From: an uncultured Candidatus Saccharibacteria bacterium
Lineage (GTDB): Bacteria > Patescibacteriota > Saccharimonadia > Saccharimonadales > Saccharimonadaceae
Length of the DNA: 64,000 bases
Direction of reading: 5' to 3'
Assembly: GCA_958399925.1 (NCBI GenBank)
Contig: CATXOC010000001.1
Location: 186,001 to 250,000 of the forward strand
Part shown: positions 57,814-64,000 of the stretch, piece by piece
Position numbering within the stretch: the first letter of the stretch is position 1
How the letters are laid out: each line of letters opens with the position of its first letter
The notes under the pieces: generated by a model
The model's database searches: none
What the model was told of the DNA's origin: nothing
What the model saw: only the letters and a program-made list of their open reading frames with translations
Position numbers and translations under genes: made by a program

Positions 57814-58281
57814 ATGGAACAACCAAAACAGCGTTTGACCGACCCGCTTCGGGCGGTCAAACCGACACAAAACTTATATGCTATAGTTTATCGCGACATG
57901 AGGCGTCTATATAAATATACTTACGACCGCCTAGAGAGCTACCCTAAGGTGCAAAAGGGGAATGTTGGTGTAGGCTCGCGAATTGCTCAACTAACACAGG
58001 ATAACCTGCGTGGTAGCCTAGAAGTCTATAGCTATAACCAAAAGCTAGACAAAGAGATGATTCTGCGCCGTATGTCAATCAATTTTAAGGAGCTAAATAT
58101 TTTGGTTGAAATAAGCTGTGATCACTGCTGGATTAAACCGCAGAACCGCCTAGCGTGGGCACGGATGCTGAGTGGGCTGGATGATAAGGTTATTAGCTAT
58201 GCCATGGGTCTCCAAAAGCGAGCGCGCGAAGCAGCTAATACGGCAGACCAAGCAGAAAATGGGGCTATTGGTACACAATGA
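57814..58281 (+). CDS. avd: DGR accessory variability determinant (Avd)
   Basis: A 155-residue basic, all-helical protein (LYAIVYRDMRRLYKYTYDRL, MSINFKELNILVEISCDHCW, NRLAWARMLSGLDDKVISYA) of the size and position of Avd, the barrel-shaped helper that binds the reverse transcriptase and template RNA. GGAAAGGA precedes the ATG. The stop overlaps the RT start (ATGA), so translation is coupled. Confidence 0.85.
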   Translation: MEQPKQRLTDPLRAVKPTQNLYAIVYRDMRRLYKYTYDRLESYPKVQKGNVGVGSRIAQLTQDNLRGSLEVYSYNQKLDKEMILRRMSINFKELNILVEISCDHCWIKPQNRLAWARMLSGLDDKVISYAMGLQKRAREAANTADQAENGAIGTQ

Positions 58282-59279
58282 ACCCCAACGACAAGATCGT
58301 AGAAAGACTGGCTGATCATATGACCTTGATGGCATGGCAGAATGCGCATCGCCGAGCAGCAATGTCAAAAGGACTGCGCCCCGAAGTGCTAAAATTCAAT
58401 ATGAATGAAACGTCCAATCTGCTACGCATTATGGATATCGTGGGGTCGGGGCGTTATCGGCCATCACGTTATCGTGAATTCTACGTCTACGAGCCGAAGA
58501 AACGGCTGATTTTGGCGTTGCCGTATTTGGATCGCATTGTTCACCAATGGTTTGTTGGTGAGTTTATCAAACCTTTTTATTTGCCACGTTTTATTTCGGA
58601 TAGCTATGCTTGTATTCCAGGGCGGGGTACACATGCTGCAGTTGACAAAACTCAATACTATATGCAGATTATGCAAGAGCGTTATGGGCATTATTATGTG
58701 CTAAAAATGGATATATCAAAATTCTTCTATACGATCGACAAGACTATTCTATGGCGGATTATTAGTGCTCGTATTGTCGACCCACCGCTGGCTGAGCTCG
58801 CCAAAGTTATGGTGTTTGATGATAATGGCCACAGCGGCATACCAATAGGCAATTATATTTCACAGTATTTTGCTAATATTTATCTAAACGAGCTAGACTG
58901 GTACTGCAAGCGCGCGATGAACATTGAATTTTATGTGCGTTATATGGACGATTTTGTAATGCTCGCTCCTAGCCGATTGATTGCTAGACAGTGGTACGAC
59001 CGGATCGAACAGTTTGTGAACAAACAATTAAATTTGCGATTAAACCCCAAGAGCCGTTATTATCCTGCAAAGCAAGGGCTAGATTTTGTAGGTTATCGGA
59101 TATTTAGTGATCGTCTAAAATTGCGTCGGCGCGCTATCAAGAAACTTCATCAAATCCAACGAGCACACAGATTGGGGGTTGACGATGACGCACGCTATCT
59201 GCGTCGCATGGCGGCATGGCGTGGACATGCACAGAGAGTAATGCGGCAATACCCAACAAATGCTCGCTTGCCACAGTAA
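58278..59279 (+). CDS. DGR reverse transcriptase
   Basis: A 333-residue group II-intron-related reverse transcriptase of DGR type without endonuclease or maturase domain. Visible motifs: RPSRYREFYVYEPKKRLILA and LDRIVHQWF; catalytic Asp145 in LKMDISKFFYTID; GIPIGNYISQYFANIYLNEL, the DGR form of motif 4; YMDD at 222-225; and GLDFVGYRIF. It should copy the template RNA with errors at adenines and seed cDNA for transfer into the VR. Confidence 0.95.
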   Translation: MNPNDKIVERLADHMTLMAWQNAHRRAAMSKGLRPEVLKFNMNETSNLLRIMDIVGSGRYRPSRYREFYVYEPKKRLILALPYLDRIVHQWFVGEFIKPFYLPRFISDSYACIPGRGTHAAVDKTQYYMQIMQERYGHYYVLKMDISKFFYTIDKTILWRIISARIVDPPLAELAKVMVFDDNGHSGIPIGNYISQYFANIYLNELDWYCKRAMNIEFYVRYMDDFVMLAPSRLIARQWYDRIEQFVNKQLNLRLNPKSRYYPAKQGLDFVGYRIFSDRLKLRRRAIKKLHQIQRAHRLGVDDDARYLRRMAAWRGHAQRVMRQYPTNARLPQ

Positions 59280-59311
59280 TTAACTGGCATTCCTGATATA
59301 GCATTGTTTAT

Positions 59312-59349
59312 GTCGACGGGTCGCTAGCATTTGCTGGCGCCGTCGACAA
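59312..59349. repeat. inverted repeat between RT and template
   Basis: TGTCGACGG / CCGTCGACA with an inner GCTAGCA / TGCTGGC near-pairing. It lies downstream of the template as read on the minus strand, so it could define the 3' end of the template RNA. Confidence 0.6.
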
Positions 59350-59426
59350 AGGAGCTGGCCTGGGCGCGCAATCCGGTGTTCGTACCGATAGGTATTTACT
59401 AGCCATAGCATATGCGTTGGCGCGCA

Positions 59427-59616
59427 CTAGGGGAGCGGCAACAACGCCGCACGAAAAGCATAGTTGTTGTTCGGGTTGCCGTTATTGTTGCCCGAATAGA
59501 ACACCCCGGCGTTACTACCGTTGTTGTAGTTCCCGCCTCGATCTGGCCAACGGTTGTCAGCTTGTGTGAAGTTGCTGTTATCGTTGCCCCAGGACTGGTT
59601 GTTCGTGGCAACCGAC
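59427..59616 (-). repeat. DGR template repeat (TR)
   Basis: 190 bp on the minus strand, opposite to the RT and VR. It is rich in AAC codons in the VR reading frame (for example GGGCAACGATAACAGCAACT), the codon that gives most amino-acid choices when adenines mutate. It even keeps the stop codon of the target. About 51 adenines, 21 of which differ in the VR. Confidence 0.95.
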
Positions 59617-59660
59617 GTTGGTGACGTAACATCCAACTTATCGGCCTAGCCCCTGCATTA

Positions 59661-59666
59661 ATTATA
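59661..59666 (-). promoter_or_regulatory. candidate -10 box for the template RNA
   Basis: TATAAT on the minus strand, 45 bases before the TR; the -35 region is weak (CTGGCA at 17 bases). Confidence 0.45.
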
Positions 59667-59732
59667 TAACCGAAATATTACCATGCCAGAGCGGCTTTAG
59701 TTGGCTGTGCTAGGCTTTTATAAAGCACTAAT

Positions 59733-61706
59733 TTAGCTAATTAGGCTATTTGGATCAAGCTCGAGCTGCCAGCTAGTGGGTATGCATTCGCTGACTTTTA
59801 TTAGTATGTCACGCCGTGGTGCACGAATAACGATTTGCCAGGTGTAGAGACCGCGTAGACGTTCGTAAAATGCAGGTGCTGGCCCTAATAGATATATTTG
59901 TGCACCAAACTTTTGACGCAGTTCACTAGCTAGGCGTCTAGACGCCATGGCGGCGCCTCGCTCGGTCTTGTAGGTGCAGGTCAGCTTTAGTAGATAGGCG
60001 AGTGGCGGGAAATGGCCTTTCTGGCGCTGGGTAATTTCGTAGTTATAGAAGCCTAGATAGTCTTGTGTGGCACCATAGCGCACGGCAGCGGCGTCGGGCT
60101 GATAGGTCTGAATAATTGCCTTTGTGTCGATATTACTACGTCCTACGCGACCGCAAACTTGAGCGACTAGTTGAAATGTGCGTTCGCTGGCGCTGAAGTC
60201 TGGCATGGCTAATCCAGCATCAGCTTGAACTACGCCGACCAGGGCTAGATTAGGCAGATCGAGTCCTTTGGCGATTGTTTGTGTACCGATGATAATTTGG
60301 ATGGTTCCGCTTTTTAGCTCGTCATATAAATCTTGTACCGCAAAGCCCTTTTCGGTGTCGCCGTCAAAGCGTCGTACGACTGATGATGGAAACAGCTTTT
60401 TGACCTCGTCTTCGATTCGCTTAGTGCCAATACCTTTGCTTTTGATATTAGCGCTATCACATTCGGGGCATTTTAGTGGTGGACGCTGCTTATAACCGCA
60501 CAGATGGCAGATTAGGGCGAACTTATCGTTATGCAAAGTCAGCGGTAGGTAACAGCTGGGGCAGCTGGCGATCCAACCGCAATCCTGACACATGGTAGTA
60601 CTAGCGCTACCGCGACGATTGTGAAACAGCAAAATCTGGCGACGCTGTTTCAGAGTCTCGCGCATGGCGGTAAGTAGTGGCTTGCTGAATAAATAACTTT
60701 CGGTACTAAAATTATCGCGACGAGTAAGGTCGATGATTTCAGTGGTCGGTCGTTTAGCGTCGACACGGGCTAACTGATTTAGCTCGATGATGGGCTTTTT
60801 GAGGCGCTGCGCTAAATAATAATCACTAATTGAGGGTGTTGCCGAGCCAAGAATTAGACGGGCATGGGCTAGTTGGGTTAAGCGACTGGCTGCTACAGTG
60901 GTGTTGTAGCGAGGCGCCTGCTCTTGCTTGTATGATGGTTCGTGGCATTCGTCGACCACCACTAGTCCGAGATTGCGTACCGGCATAAATAGGGCGCTAC
61001 GTGGACCAACTATGACAATCGGCTCTGTGCAGTTTAATATGTAACGCCATAGTATGACGCGCTCAGAATCCTTCATCGCGCTGTGGGTAACTACGACATT
61101 ATTAAACTCTTTCTGAAACTCTTGGACTAGCTGAGTAGTGAGAGAGATTTCGGGTACTAGAATGATGACGGAGCGACCGTCGTTGATGGTCTGTCGTGCC
61201 ACGGCTTTGTATACATTGGTCTTGCCACTGCCGGTAATACCATGGAGTAGAGTGGTGCCGCTGGGCGTGCTAAGGATTTGCTGAACCGCATGTTCTTGCT
61301 GGCTATTTAGCGGCAGTGTGGAGTCAGGCGTCTTTGCCGCCTTGACGTCGGGGTGATAATCTTTGATGCGTTTGCGATTGAGCCGACCAGGTAGAATGGT
61401 CTGCCAAGTAATACCGCTACTGGTGGCGTAATAACTAGTCATCCAGTCGTGCAGCTCTAGCAAGCTATCGGGTAGAGGTTGTTTATAGACGACGCGCAAG
61501 ATTGCCTTGTAGCTGATTGGCTGGCCTTTTTTGTTAACAGTAGCCGGATGCTTATCTTCGCGCCTAACTATACCAAGGCTGGTACGGTTAGTGCCGACTG
61601 GTACTTCTACAACCTGGCCAACGGATAAATCACAGTCAGAAGTGTAGGTTAAAATATCAGCCCACGCACCGACTTTGCCTATCATCTCGACCTCATAATA
61701 TTTCAT
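59733..61706 (-). CDS. priA: primosomal helicase PriA
   Basis: A 657-residue 3'-5' DNA helicase that restarts stalled forks. It has the N-terminal DNA-binding domain, Walker A GITGSGKTNVY, motif II VVVDECHEPSYKQ, zinc cysteines (CQDCGWIASCPSCYLPL, CHLCGYKQRPPLKCPEC) and GIGTKRIEDEVKKLF. Length is somewhat short for PriA, mainly at the N-terminus. TATAAT (61718-61713) ends 6 bases before the ATG. Confidence 0.95.
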   Translation of the reverse strand: MKYYEVEMIGKVGAWADILTYTSDCDLSVGQVVEVPVGTNRTSLGIVRREDKHPATVNKKGQPISYKAILRVVYKQPLPDSLLELHDWMTSYYATSSGITWQTILPGRLNRKRIKDYHPDVKAAKTPDSTLPLNSQQEHAVQQILSTPSGTTLLHGITGSGKTNVYKAVARQTINDGRSVIILVPEISLTTQLVQEFQKEFNNVVVTHSAMKDSERVILWRYILNCTEPIVIVGPRSALFMPVRNLGLVVVDECHEPSYKQEQAPRYNTTVAASRLTQLAHARLILGSATPSISDYYLAQRLKKPIIELNQLARVDAKRPTTEIIDLTRRDNFSTESYLFSKPLLTAMRETLKQRRQILLFHNRRGSASTTMCQDCGWIASCPSCYLPLTLHNDKFALICHLCGYKQRPPLKCPECDSANIKSKGIGTKRIEDEVKKLFPSSVVRRFDGDTEKGFAVQDLYDELKSGTIQIIIGTQTIAKGLDLPNLALVGVVQADAGLAMPDFSASERTFQLVAQVCGRVGRSNIDTKAIIQTYQPDAAAVRYGATQDYLGFYNYEITQRQKGHFPPLAYLLKLTCTYKTERGAAMASRRLASELRQKFGAQIYLLGPAPAFYERLRGLYTWQIVIRAPRRDILIKVSECIPTSWQLELDPNSLIS

Positions 61707-61754
61707 GGCTATATTATATCCTGTAGCAGTTATTTTTTGCTATAATGGCAGTGT

Positions 61755-62408
61755 ATGTATTTTGAGTCGAGGGCGCAAGCGGGAGCTCGGTTGGCTACCG
61801 AGCTAATTGATTTGTATCGTTACAAGAATACGGCAATCTTGGCGCTGTCGAGCGGTGGGGTGATGATCGGCTATCAGATTGCGATTTATCTGCATGCGGC
61901 ATTAAAGCGGCTGATCATGGAGACGATTCGTATCGAGGACGAGTCAGAGACTTATGGCACGATGTTGCCGGGTGGTGTTTTTGCGCCAAACCCCGACTTA
62001 GGCGAAACGACGATGCAATATTATTATGGCGAATACGCTGGAGACCTAGATCAAAAGCTAAGGGAGGCGACTTCGCGGATCAATAAGGTGATTGGTCCTG
62101 ATGATATATCGCCGGAAAACTTGCGTGGCTATAATGTTATCGTGGTAGACGATGGCGTGCACGACGGTATGGCGCTTGACGCTGCGCGAGTATGGTTGAA
62201 GCCGGCGCGTATTGAGCGGATGATTCTGGCAACGCCGCTCATCTCGGTGCCAGCGCTGGATAAGGCGCATATTTTGTTTGACGAACTGCATATTCTAAAT
62301 GTGGTGGCAAACTTTATGCCGACGTCGCATTATTACGAGCAGAACGACGTTCCTGATGCGCCGATGATTAAGGCGATGATTGAAGACAGTATTCTGCACT
62401 GGAAATAA
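61755..62408 (+). CDS. phosphoribosyltransferase-family protein
   Basis: A 217-residue protein with the PRPP loop YNVIVVDDGVHDGMALDAAR (about residues 126-145) and an N-terminal start YFESRAQAGARLATELIDLY typical of stand-alone phosphoribosyltransferases of the hypoxanthine/ComF-like group. The substrate cannot be deduced. It is transcribed away from priA. TATAAT ends 8 bases before the ATG. Confidence 0.82.
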   Translation: MYFESRAQAGARLATELIDLYRYKNTAILALSSGGVMIGYQIAIYLHAALKRLIMETIRIEDESETYGTMLPGGVFAPNPDLGETTMQYYYGEYAGDLDQKLREATSRINKVIGPDDISPENLRGYNVIVVDDGVHDGMALDAARVWLKPARIERMILATPLISVPALDKAHILFDELHILNVVANFMPTSHYYEQNDVPDAPMIKAMIEDSILHWK

Positions 62409-62467
62409 CCTTCGATAATTATATAATTACGGCTTGTATGGCAGTTTAGCACTAAAGCATAACACTA

Positions 62468-62496
62468 TTGACAAAATAATACTGTTATGCTAATAT
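62468..62496 (+). promoter_or_regulatory. consensus promoter of the KGG-protein leader
   Basis: TTGACA, 17 bases, TAATAT: the full -35 consensus. It drives a leader of about 105 bases. Confidence 0.8.
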
Positions 62497-62501
62497 TAAT
62501 C

Positions 62502-62546
62502 ATGAACACGAAAGGTGTAAGAAGTAACGGAGGGGTTACTGCTTAG
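62502..62546 (+). CDS. putative 14-residue leader peptide
   Basis: ATG to TAG frame encoding MNTKGVRSNGGVTA, starting 5 bases after the -10 box and therefore leaderless. The coding stretch also folds as AGTAAC / GTTACT. A terminator-like hairpin follows, so the pair resembles a translation-coupled attenuator. It could equally be the 5' part of a riboswitch. Not otherwise supported. Confidence 0.4.
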   Translation: MNTKGVRSNGGVTA

Positions 62547-62560
62547 TCGGTGCCAATGGC

Positions 62561-62584
62561 AAGGGCTAGCAGTAGCCCTTTTCT
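62561..62584 (+). promoter_or_regulatory. attenuator-like hairpin
   Basis: AAGGGCTA-GCAG-TAGCCCTT followed by TTCT, between leader frame and gene start. The U-tract is short, so termination may be partial or conditional. Confidence 0.5.
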
Positions 62585-62606
62585 AATAGAAAGGATTTAT
62601 GGAAAT

Positions 62607-62858
62607 ATGGCAGGAACCAAAGCAGGCGCAAAGAAGGCAGCAATAACTAATAAATTAAAGCACGGTAGCGATTTCTATGCGCGGATTGGCCGTAAGGGCG
62701 GACAGAATGGTAACACTGGTGGTTTTGCCGCCAACCCGGAACTAGCGCGTGTCGCAGGTGCTAAGGGTGGTCGTATCTCGCGCCGTGGCCCAGCCAAGAA
62801 ATCGATTAAGGTGGTCGATCAAAGTATTGATTCTGTCGTTATTGTCAACGCAGCTTAA
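62607..62858 (+). CDS. KGG-motif (stress-induced Con-10/GsiB-like) protein
   Basis: An 83-residue basic, Gly-rich protein with KGG repeats: FYARIGRKGGQNGNTGGFAA and RVAGAKGGRISRRGPAKK. The family includes small hydrophilic proteins induced by general stress. The ATG at 62607 gives the natural N-terminus (MAGTKAGAKKAA); AAGGA is 11 bases away, whereas an out-of-frame ATG at 62599 has better spacing and opens only 15 codons. Confidence 0.8.
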   Translation: MAGTKAGAKKAAITNKLKHGSDFYARIGRKGGQNGNTGGFAANPELARVAGAKGGRISRRGPAKKSIKVVDQSIDSVVIVNAA

Positions 62859-62907
62859 TTACTGACCGCTCTCGATAAAATCTATTAACATGGCTTATGC
62901 CATCACT

Positions 62908-62941
62908 AAAACCGCCCTTAATCCTAGTGGGGCGGTTTTTG
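62908..62941 (+). terminator. terminator between convergent genes
   Basis: AAAACCGCCC / GGGCGGTTTTT; can act on both strands. Confidence 0.88.
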
Positions 62942-62942
62942 G

Positions 62943-63389
62943 CTACTGCTGACTTTTTGCTCGGCGACGCAGCTGGCAGCTACGGGCGTCGTTGGCTGTC
63001 CACCTAGTGTGGCAGTTCAGACAATAATAGTTCAGTGTGTTACGGGACTGTAATCCAGTCTGGTTGCATTTGGGGCAGAGTGAACGGTCGTGCAACCAGT
63101 TGCGATAGCTATCAAGTGCTTCTTCGATGTCGTTGTCGCAAATTATGTATCCATAGCGCGGCGCTAGCTGTTGGGCTTTCTGCCAAGCGGCACGCTCCAT
63201 TTGTAATAGTTCGATGTCCTGAATAAAATCTTTGTGCATTAATAGGGCGTGCCCCAGTTCGTGCAGTAAATCAATTGGATCATCGGTGTAATAAATTTTG
63301 TGTTCACTTGCCACCCAGCACGCTCGATCGGATGCGACGAAGATGATACTGGGGTAATCGCGTTTTAACTGATTAACTAGGTTGACCAT
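62943..63389 (-). CDS. small zinc-metallopeptidase-like protein with zinc ribbon
   Basis: A 148-residue protein with HELGH (about residues 44-48, in DLLHELGHALLMHKD), as in ImmA/IrrE (M78) peptidases, and a downstream Glu (EEALDSYRNWL) that may be the third ligand. The C-terminus has a zinc ribbon CPKC...CLNC. The substrate is unknown; no antitoxin-like gene is adjacent. TATAAT ends 6 bases before the ATG. Confidence 0.75.
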   Translation of the reverse strand: MVNLVNQLKRDYPSIIFVASDRACWVASEHKIYYTDDPIDLLHELGHALLMHKDFIQDIELLQMERAAWQKAQQLAPRYGYIICDNDIEEALDSYRNWLHDRSLCPKCNQTGLQSRNTLNYYCLNCHTRWTANDARSCQLRRRAKSQQ

Positions 63390-63458
63390 AACTCTATTAT
63401 AGGATAATATTATTCTTAAGCAGTATTGAATATTAATATATAAAACATAGAGGTAAAT

Positions 63459-63770
63459 ATGGCAGGACAGGATCCAGTGGACTTATTTATAGAACAAATT
63501 GTTGATCAGAAGAACTTGGCAGGGGTTACACCTGAAATTAAGCAACAAGTGGTGACCGAGCTAAAAGGACGTTTGATGGATCAAATCGATCGAGCGATGA
63601 TTGATTCGCTAAATAACGAGCAACTAGACAAGTTTAATACACTATTGGATAGCCAGAATACTACCGACCAGCAACTACAAGATTTCTTTGCTACATCTGG
63701 CATTGATAGCCAACAGGTGGCGTTAGACACTATGCTGAAGTTTCGTGAGTTCTATCTAGGGGCAGCGTAA
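63459..63770 (+). CDS. small helical protein, possibly DUF5663
   Basis: A 103-residue, acidic, all-helical protein (DPVDLFIEQIVDQKNL, VVTELKGRLMDQIDRAMIDS, NNEQLDKFNTLLD). It resembles short CPR proteins annotated DUF5663; I am not certain. GAGGTAAAT precedes the ATG, and it is co-oriented with the partial gene downstream. Confidence 0.7.
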   Translation: MAGQDPVDLFIEQIVDQKNLAGVTPEIKQQVVTELKGRLMDQIDRAMIDSLNNEQLDKFNTLLDSQNTTDQQLQDFFATSGIDSQQVALDTMLKFREFYLGAA

Positions 63771-63782
63771 GGAGCTTACCAT

Positions 63783-64000
63783 ATGAGTAAATCTATGGAG
63801 ATGAATCGTAGCATGACTCCAATGTCAGCTGAAAGCACCAATAATAAAGAAACCTCTAAATCACTTGAGCGTTATAACAAGCTGAGCAATGACCTTGGTG
63901 TAGTGGCAGTAAGGGCAACAGAGATATCAAAAAGGGCAACTGAGATATCAGAAATGTCCAAGCGTAAACGAAACCAAAACGCTGAATACTATTCGGATTT
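63783..64000 (+). CDS. unknown protein, truncated by the window end
   Basis: Open from ATG 63783 (behind AAGGAG) to the end of the window, at least 72 residues. The start is polar and Ser/Asn-rich, then a likely coiled coil with a short repeat (RATEISKRATEISEMSKRKR). It is probably in an operon with the preceding gene, 12 bases upstream. Confidence 0.65.
   Translation, partial: MSKSMEMNRSMTPMSAESTNNKETSKSLERYNKLSNDLGVVAVRATEISKRATEISEMSKRKRNQNAEYYSD

Noticed and set aside
59312..59349. Inverted repeat as rho-independent terminator of the RT gene
   Set aside because: There is no T-run on the plus strand after the stem; a role at the end of the minus-strand template RNA is as likely.
59412..59636. 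Open frames on both strands over the template repeat, one ending like the target protein
   Set aside because: They arise because the template preserves the target reading frame; DGR templates are not translated.

Overview
The window looks like a chromosomal segment of a Candidatus Saccharibacteria (TM7, Patescibacteria/CPR) cell. The 16S rRNA gene carries substitutions typical of that group at sites that are near-universal elsewhere (for example GCGGTCATACG after the 515 region). The gene content fits an epibiont: a complete type IV pilus locus, many secreted surface proteins, little metabolism, and a standard code with TGA used as stop (several ATGA stop/start overlaps). The assignment rests on reading the sequence, not on a database search.

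Layout. 1-10.9 kb: type IV pilus operon (PilN-like fragment, PilO-like, PilB, PilT, PilC, major pilin, prepilin peptidase, three minor pilins, a PilX-like protein). 11-24 kb: Xer recombinase, a bacterial PH-domain protein, a SurA/PpiC-like protein, tRNAs Asp/Thr/Gly/Val, a GT2 glycosyltransferase, a second pilin, thrS, miaA, an HTH-nucleotidyltransferase regulator, a degenerate metallo-beta-lactamase, rpmB, an M50 protease, a 6S-like RNA, a NUDIX-RNase HI fusion and rnpB. 24.5-29 kb: SPFH protein, infC-rpmI-rplT behind tRNA-Asn, a YifB/ComM ATPase and tmRNA. 29-30.6 kb: 1.5 kb without genes, holding a probable large structured RNA. 30.6-43.4 kb: a VirD4/TraD-like ATPase operon, gyrB-gyrA, a 1.1-kaa surface protein behind a poly-G tract, and a PAP2-like protein. 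43.4-50.9 kb: tRNA-Met, tRNA-fMet and an rRNA locus broken into separately promoted units, with a membrane-protein gene between 16S and 23S. 51.3-55.2 kb: secreted surface proteins and a WxL-type/DUF916-like protein. 55.2-59.7 kb: a diversity-generating retroelement (DGR). 59.7-64 kb: priA, a phosphoribosyltransferase, a KGG-motif protein with a leader-peptide/attenuator-like leader, a metallopeptidase-like protein and small unknown genes.

Most striking: (1) the DGR. Its surface lectin-like target ends in a 190-bp variable repeat, followed by Avd, a reverse transcriptase and a 190-bp template repeat on the opposite strand; 21 of the 22 differences fall on template adenines. (2) A G8 tract that puts the large surface protein out of frame with its Shine-Dalgarno-preceded ATG, which looks like a phase-variation switch (or an assembly error). 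(3) A recurring promoter arrangement with the -10 box only 6-8 nt before the start codon, implying widespread leaderless mRNAs. (4) Two or three structured RNAs with consensus promoters that I cannot assign to known families.

Taken together, the pilus, secreted beta-domain proteins, DGR-diversified lectin and phase-variable surface protein suggest a cell investing in variable contact with a host or neighbouring cells. That last point is inference.
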